Source: Dehalococcoidia bacterium (GTDB lineage Bacteria; Chloroflexota; Dehalococcoidia; Dehalococcoidales; CSSed11-197). Taken from it: DNA of 35,711 nt. Location of the stretch: assembly GCA_003552785.1 (NCBI GenBank), contig PUOQ01000035.1, forward strand, positions 1 through 35,711, in the 5' to 3' direction. Made by a program: the position numbers and the translations under genes. Below, piece by piece: positions 32,916-35,711 of the stretch. Below the pieces are notes generated by a model that was given only the letters and a program-made list of their open reading frames with translations, had not been told where the DNA came from and searched no databases. Position 1 is the first letter of the stretch. Each line of letters starts with the position of its first letter.

Positions 32916-33399
32916 TTATAGCGCCATATATTTCCTGCGAAACACCAGCACACCGGAAACATACAACCCTGCAGCTATTGCCAGCAAAACAAGATATTTA
33001 ACAACCGGCAGTTGCCCACCGGCAATGATAGTTTCCGGATCAAAAAAGCTGAACATTGTTAAATACTGCAGCCAGTCATAACCTCCACTCATGCTTGCAA
33101 GAAGGTTGATGATAAAAAACACCACCGGTATTCCTCCATTTAGTGCCATTGAGTATTTGGCATCATTAAATACGCATGAAAAGAAAAAGCAAATGGCACT
33201 AACAGAGAGTAAAAGCAGTATTGCCCCCAGGTTCATTTATCAGGTATATATTCACGTCAAGGTCACCATGGAACATGCTCTGGCTGAATATCAGCCCAAT
33301 AGCGCCGGTTATGGCCATCAGAATTACTGTGCTCATGGCCAGGTAAAAATGGTGGGCCCTGGTTGACAGATTCCGAACTGCTGTTTGAGAGGGAAACAA
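32916..33399 (-). pseudogene. Broken ABC-2-type transporter permease
   Basis: Two overlapping frames on the minus strand together read as the end of an ABC-2 permease. 33399-33235 gives NLSTRAHHFYLAMSTVILMA through DLDVNIYLIN. 33236-32916 gives MNLGAILLLLSVSAICFFFS, then CVFNDAKYSMALNGGIPVVF and FDPETIIAGGQLPVVKYLVL. The join is natural as VNIYLI-NLGAILL, which needs a frameshift near 33235-33240. The 5' part is lost and a stop (TAA) lies directly before the TTG at 33399. No ATPase subunit is nearby. A decayed permease is more likely than two separate small membrane proteins. Confidence 0.75.
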
Positions 33400-33504
33400 T
33401 TATCCCGGAGTTACAATCTCTGTTGACTAATAGCCGTAGATAGACATGAATCGTATAGGTTGTTAAATCCCAATATATTGGTCATGTGATAAACCTATGA
33501 CCTG

Positions 33505-33864
33505 CTATGTGCCTGAGGTACCATTTTTTTTATTGCTGGCCCGGTAAAGCTTAATATATGCTTTTTCCAAAGTAACCAGCCCTTCTTCAACTACATCATC
33601 AACAACCTTCAGGAATTCATCAATGCGCTCTGGCCTGTCTACTATTTCCACAATTATCGGCAAGTCAAGGGACAAACGAAGTATATTTGAAGTGTGAATG
33701 CGACTTTTAGCTCCAAACCCTGCAAGTCCACGAAGCACTGTCGCCCCAGCAAGGCCCGTTCTTTTGGCTTCGTTCACCAGCCATTCATACAACGGTTGTC
33801 CTTTATACCGATCCGATTCACCTATGAATATCCTCAATAATTGACCTTCTTCTGGTAATATCAC
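33505..33864 (-). CDS. DUF190 family (PII-like) protein
   Basis: A 119-aa protein with a ferredoxin-like, PII-resembling fold, commonly encoded next to crcB. Motifs are LLRIFIGESDRYKGQPLYEW, GLAGATVLRGLAGFGAKSRI and LPIIVEIVDRPERIDEFLK. The GTG at 33864 is chosen, since GAGGTG lies 4-5 nt upstream. The longer frame from 33906 would overlap crcB by 34 bases and add residues (MDKLYTNTKDLRCK) that precede the conserved core. It follows crcB by 8 bases in a riboswitch-controlled operon. A role in sensing or tuning the channel is inferred from this linkage; no biochemical function is established to my knowledge. Confidence 0.87.
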   Translation of the reverse strand: MILPEEGQLLRIFIGESDRYKGQPLYEWLVNEAKRTGLAGATVLRGLAGFGAKSRIHTSNILRLSLDLPIIVEIVDRPERIDEFLKVVDDVVEEGLVTLEKAYIKLYRASNKKNGTSGT

Positions 33865-33872
33865 CTTGCACC

Positions 33873-34250
33873 TCAAATCTTTTGTATTAGTGTATAGCTT
33901 ATCCATGTAGCTGTTAAGCCCAAAGATACATGTAAGCCCACATTTATAAATGCAGAAGCAAAACGCCCGTCCTGAAACAAAGAAATAGTTTCAATACTTA
34001 GAGTAGAGAATGTTGTAAATCCCCCCAGTAAACCAAGAAGCAAGAAGGTGCGTAGTTCAGGAGAAAATACCCCGCGGCTTTCTGCCAAACCGGCCAGCAA
34101 GCCTATGATTATACAGCCTGTAATATTTACAGCTAGTGTTCCGTAAGGAAACCAGCTGTTTCCGGTAAGCTGGTGAATCCACCCACTAAGCAAATAGCGG
34201 AAAACAGCGCCAATAAAACCACCACAACCAACAAGAATTATTGCCAACAT
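33873..34250 (-). CDS. crcB: Fluoride channel CrcB/Fluc
   Basis: A 125-aa, four-helix protein of the dual-topology Fluc family, which forms fluoride-selective channels in the cytoplasmic membrane and protects against toxic fluoride. Signatures are GGFIGAVFRYLLSGWI, PYGTLAVNITGCIIIGLLAG (channel asparagine) and LLGGFTTFSTLSIET (Phe-box and central Na+ site). Only one copy is present, so it probably works as a homodimer rather than a heterodimer. The ATG is preceded by AAGGAGG. A fluoride riboswitch with overlapping terminator lies about 70 bases upstream. Confidence 0.96.
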   Translation of the reverse strand: MLAIILVGCGGFIGAVFRYLLSGWIHQLTGNSWFPYGTLAVNITGCIIIGLLAGLAESRGVFSPELRTFLLLGLLGGFTTFSTLSIETISLFQDGRFASAFINVGLHVSLGLTATWISYTLIQKI

Positions 34251-34320
34251 TGCACCTCCTTATATTTCTAGCAGGTAGTAGCCGGGGCATGAAACTTTTC
34301 AATTAGTATAACTCCATCGC

Positions 34321-34349
34321 AAAAAGCCCCTACTGTTTCAGTAGAGGCT
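34321..34349 (-). terminator. Intrinsic terminator of the fluoride riboswitch
   Basis: On the minus strand GCCTCTACTG-AAA-CAGTAGGGGC, closed by a 10-bp stem with one G-T pair, is followed by five Ts. The 5' arm of the hairpin (CTCTACTG) is also the 3' strand of the aptamer, so aptamer folding and terminator formation are mutually exclusive. Fluoride binding should block termination and turn on crcB. Confidence 0.85.
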
Positions 34350-34406
34350 ATCATCCCTCACGGGCGTTTATGAGAAAGGCTCTCACAGGTGAGCATCATC
34401 ACCATC
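34339..34406 (-). ncRNA. Fluoride riboswitch (crcB motif) aptamer
   Basis: The leader of crcB carries the crcB-motif signature on the minus strand. GATGGTGATGATGCTCACC opens the aptamer, with GGTG/CACC closing a loop like AUGAGGCC of the Thermotoga aptamer. ATAAACGCCC corresponds to the conserved AAAC-GCCC, paired with the following GGG. TGATAGCCTCTACTG is the conserved 3' block. Between the first stem and AAACGCCC lies an additional short hairpin (TGAGA-gcctt-TCTCA) that I do not recall in the minimal aptamer. Position in front of crcB and the overlapping terminator make this a confident ON switch. Confidence 0.88.
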
Positions 34407-34424
34407 TTCTATTTTATTGGTATT

Positions 34425-34433
34425 ATTATAGCA
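34425..34433 (-). promoter_or_regulatory. Extended -10 promoter for the riboswitch-crcB operon
   Basis: TGC-TATAAT on the minus strand is a perfect -10 hexamer with the TGN extension. No good -35 is present at 16-18 nt, which the extended -10 can offset. Transcription would start near 34418, ten or so bases before the aptamer. Confidence 0.65.
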
Positions 34434-34493
34434 TGGTTAATACAGCCTTTCTGAAATCTTAAGTCCAGAAGTACAAGGGGAATTTCGATGAGT

Positions 34494-34523
34494 TTTGATC
34501 TTTCAAAAAGGTAAAGTATCAAA
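34494..34523. repeat. AT-rich inverted repeat between crcB promoter and the small membrane protein gene
   Basis: TTTGATCTTT and AAAGTATCAAA pair with one bulged base around a 9-base loop. It lies in the 140-base gap between the crcB promoter and the end of the small membrane protein gene. It could act as a weak terminator for the latter, but it has no G/C-rich stem. Nothing else is seen in this gap. Confidence 0.3.
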
Positions 34524-34581
34524 CTATGAACAACTCCGCGTTACAGCACGCCCTACCAATCTATCGTTTGTTTATCCTCTC

Positions 34582-34764
34582 TTACTTTTTGCCTCGCCTG
34601 TCCATTTCTTCCTGGAATCTCAGCGCCTCTTCCCTGACCTGATGCCTTATGGTTTGCTTAATAAATTTTAAAAGAAAAATAGCGAGCGCGATGAAAAATA
34701 ACAAGGATATCAAAATACCAAATGCCATTATTATCACAATATCCAGTGGGCCAGGCGGCATCAT
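34582..34764 (-). CDS. Small single-span membrane protein
   Basis: A 60-aa protein with one long hydrophobic segment (about residues 8-33, IVIIMAFGILISLLFFIALA) and a basic, charged C-terminal tail (KFIKQTIRHQVREEALRFQE). A good GGAGGAG lies just upstream; either of two adjacent ATGs may be used. I do not recognise a family. It is 29 bases downstream of the stop of the disrupted secreted-protein gene on the same strand, so the two were probably an operon before the insertion sequence arrived. Confidence 0.6.
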   Translation of the reverse strand: MMPPGPLDIVIIMAFGILISLLFFIALAIFLLKFIKQTIRHQVREEALRFQEEMDRRGKK

Positions 34765-34793
34765 TAGCTCCTCCTCATCCTGTGTTTCAACAT

Positions 34794-35042
34794 CTACTGT
34801 GTCCCACGTTCTTCTTGAATCTCAAATACTTTTACCCGAACTTCAACGTGAGACAATTCGGAAATCATGAAATCCTGAATTTCCTTGGGCAGGCCTAGAA
34901 AATACTTATCCATATCTTCTGCCTGTTTCATTTGAGCCCAGGTTCTTTCGAATAATGCAGCAGCATCTTCTTTGGTATCTTGAGCATAAACGAAGGCTCC
35001 TCCAATTGACAGTGAAAGGAGCAGGGATGGGGTAGGATGGAT
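34794..35042 (-). pseudogene. Secreted small protein gene, 5' end cut off by the IS3-type element
   Basis: An open frame of 82 codons ends at TAG (34796-34794). It starts inside a signal peptide, SLLLSLSIGGAFVYAQD, with a good VYA cleavage site. A charged helical mature part follows (KEDAAALFERTWAQMKQAED, then LGLPKEIQDFMISELSHVEV). Upstream the frame meets TAA (35045-35043) inside insertion-sequence DNA and no start codon exists, so the original start and first signal-peptide residues were separated by the insertion. I do not recognise the mature protein. Because it lacks a start codon, ordinary gene callers would miss it. Confidence 0.7.
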
Positions 35043-35089
35043 TTAACGGACACCAAAGTCATGTAAAATAAATAGACGGAGGTGTTATA

Positions 35090-35407
35090 GTGAAAGGTAT
35101 TCCACAGGGAAGGTACACACGAGAATTCCGCCAAGAGGCGGTAAAGCTGGTAATCGAGGAGGAGTTATCATTGCCGGAGGCAGCCCGCCGGCTGTCACTT
35201 GCCCCCTCAACGCTCACCTATTGGGTGAAAGCCTACCGGGAAGGAAGACTGGGGGAAGTCGGCAAGGCACAAAAGCCCTTAACAGAAGTCGAAACGGAGC
35301 TGGCTCGAACAAAAAAAGAGCTGGCAGAAACGAGAATGGAGAGGGACATATTAAAAAAAGCAGCCGCGTACTTTGCCAGGGAGTCGCTGCACGGTACGCG
35401 GCGATGA
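35090..35407 (+). CDS. IS3-family transposase OrfA
   Basis: A 105-aa DNA-binding subunit. The N-terminal helix-turn-helix (RYTREFRQEAVKLVIEEELS, then PEAARRLSLAPSTLTYWVKA) recognises the element's ends. The C-terminal leucine-zipper-like coil (VETELARTKKELAETRMERD) ends with the usual ILKKAAAYFARES. GTG start with GGAGGTG 5 nt upstream. It overlaps orfB by 4 bases (ATGA), and the A7G run at 35353-35360 is expected to produce the OrfAB fusion transposase by -1 frameshifting. Confidence 0.93.
   Translation: MKGIPQGRYTREFRQEAVKLVIEEELSLPEAARRLSLAPSTLTYWVKAYREGRLGEVGKAQKPLTEVETELARTKKELAETRMERDILKKAAAYFARESLHGTRR
35353..35360 (+). promoter_or_regulatory. Programmed -1 frameshift site (A7G)
   Basis: AAAAAAAG lies in orfA at the codons for LKKAA. 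Slipping back one base leads directly into the frame of orfB (KKSSRVLCQGVAARYAAMKQ), giving the usual OrfAB transposase. This is the standard IS3-family arrangement; the frame relation is verified by reading both frames. Confidence 0.75.
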
Positions 35408-35711
35408 AGCAGTTGCGGCTCCATTACCCCATAGCAATCCTTAGCCGGGTTCTTAAGGTTTCAACAAGCGGCTTCTATGCCTGGCTGAACCGGCCACCAT
35501 CAACACAGTCAAAGGAGGAAATGCGGCTGGAGGTGGCTATTAAGGCTGCCCACAGACGGGCCCGGCAGACCTATGGGGCAGAGAGGCTGCAGCCAGAACT
35601 GGCTGAGGATGGAATAAGAGTGGGCATCTGCCGCATCAAGCGTATCAAGAAAAAGCTGGGTCTAGGCTGCAAGCAGAAACGGAAGTTCAAGGTAACCACC
35701 GACTCCAGTCA
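35404..35711 (+). CDS. IS3-family transposase OrfB, truncated by the window end
   Basis: The first 102 codons of the catalytic subunit. It reads MKQLRLHYPIAILSRVLKVS, then GFYAWLNRPPS and the HTH_21-like region ARQTYGAERLQPELAEDGIR, ending at FKVTTDSS. The DDE catalytic core would lie beyond the end of the window. It starts at ATG 35404 inside the end of orfA and is probably made mainly as an OrfAB fusion. Confidence 0.9.
   Translation, partial: MKQLRLHYPIAILSRVLKVSTSGFYAWLNRPPSTQSKEEMRLEVAIKAAHRRARQTYGAERLQPELAEDGIRVGICRIKRIKKKLGLGCKQKRKFKVTTDSS

Larger units (their letters stand above)
35036..35711 (+). mobile_element. IS3-family insertion sequence, left part only
   Basis: Two overlapping transposase frames (orfA, orfB) in the -1 arrangement, with a slippery A7G run, identify an IS3-family element. 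The left end is placed near 35036 because the interrupted secreted-protein frame loses sense there and the repeat-like GGATTTAACGGACACC begins. The window ends inside orfB, so the right inverted repeat and any target duplication are not visible. Confidence 0.8.

Noticed and set aside
34582..35042. Toxin-antitoxin interpretation of the small membrane protein and adjacent secreted ORF
   Set aside because: One partner has a signal peptide and neither resembles a known toxin or antitoxin; an exported/membrane pair is simpler.
34928..35134. 68-aa minus-strand frame spanning the IS junction
   Set aside because: It is in a different frame from the signal-peptide-bearing secreted protein and runs through IS sequence; no family features.
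1..35711. CRISPR array, phage genes, rRNA operon or toxin-antitoxin pair
   Set aside because: No regularly spaced direct repeats, phage structural genes, rRNA sequence or recognisable toxin-antitoxin pair was seen on either strand.

Overview
This 35.7-kb stretch looks like one whole assembly contig from an anaerobic, probably halotolerant, Firmicutes-type (Clostridia-level) bacterium. Evidence for that lineage is strong AGGAGG ribosome-binding sites, frequent GTG/TTG starts, AddAB-type recombination genes, PolX, separate secD and secF, and ferredoxin-rich metallocluster genes typical of strict anaerobes. A UGA-decoding selenoprotein implies selenocysteine machinery elsewhere in the genome, and ectABC implies osmotic stress. 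The genus cannot be named from sequence alone. The left edge carries 17 bases identical to the end of an Illumina adapter, and the right edge stops inside an IS3-type insertion sequence. Both are typical of contig ends.

Layout. 1-6.3 kb (+): 5'-truncated priA, then a well-formed promoter and a cca-secD-secF operon. 6.3-9.0 kb (-): a LysE-type exporter, tRNA-Gly(UCC) and a CAU tRNA behind one strong promoter, a DUF5661 protein, a peroxiredoxin whose peroxidatic cysteine codon is UGA (selenocysteine), and a PerR/Fur regulator. 9.1-13.1 kb (+): a six-gene cluster like the orange-protein (ORP) locus of sulfate reducers: DUF5320, two NifX/ORP-fold proteins, two MinD-type ATPases with inserted 2x[4Fe-4S] ferredoxin domains, and an Mrp/NBP35 ATPase without its usual CxxC. 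It is preceded by a consensus promoter with a perfect 22-bp palindrome at the start site. 13.1-18.1 kb: class II photolyase (-), a cupin (+), a DUF3267 zincin-like membrane protein (+) and the ectoine operon ectABC (-). 18.3-25.6 kb (-): rhomboid protease and AddB-like/AddA-like nuclease-helicase genes. 25.8-32.8 kb (+): an ATP-grasp ligase with an apparent ATT start, a CocE/NonD hydrolase, PolX, a class I aminotransferase and a 28-codon coupled remnant. 32.9-35.7 kb: a broken ABC permease, then a fluoride riboswitch-crcB-DUF190 operon (-), a small membrane protein, and a secreted-protein gene cut in its signal peptide by an IS3-family element.

How parts work together. PerR and the selenoperoxiredoxin form a peroxide-response pair. 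The ORP-like cluster has the parts list of a metallocluster assembly or maturation system: scaffolds, two redox ATPases and a carrier ATPase. EctA-EctB-EctC make ectoine from aspartate semialdehyde. AddA/AddB process double-strand breaks. The riboswitch turns on the fluoride channel CrcB. The least explained material is the ORP-like cluster with its operator and the variant Mrp, the ATP-grasp/CocE pair, and a possible structured element at 7741-7815.
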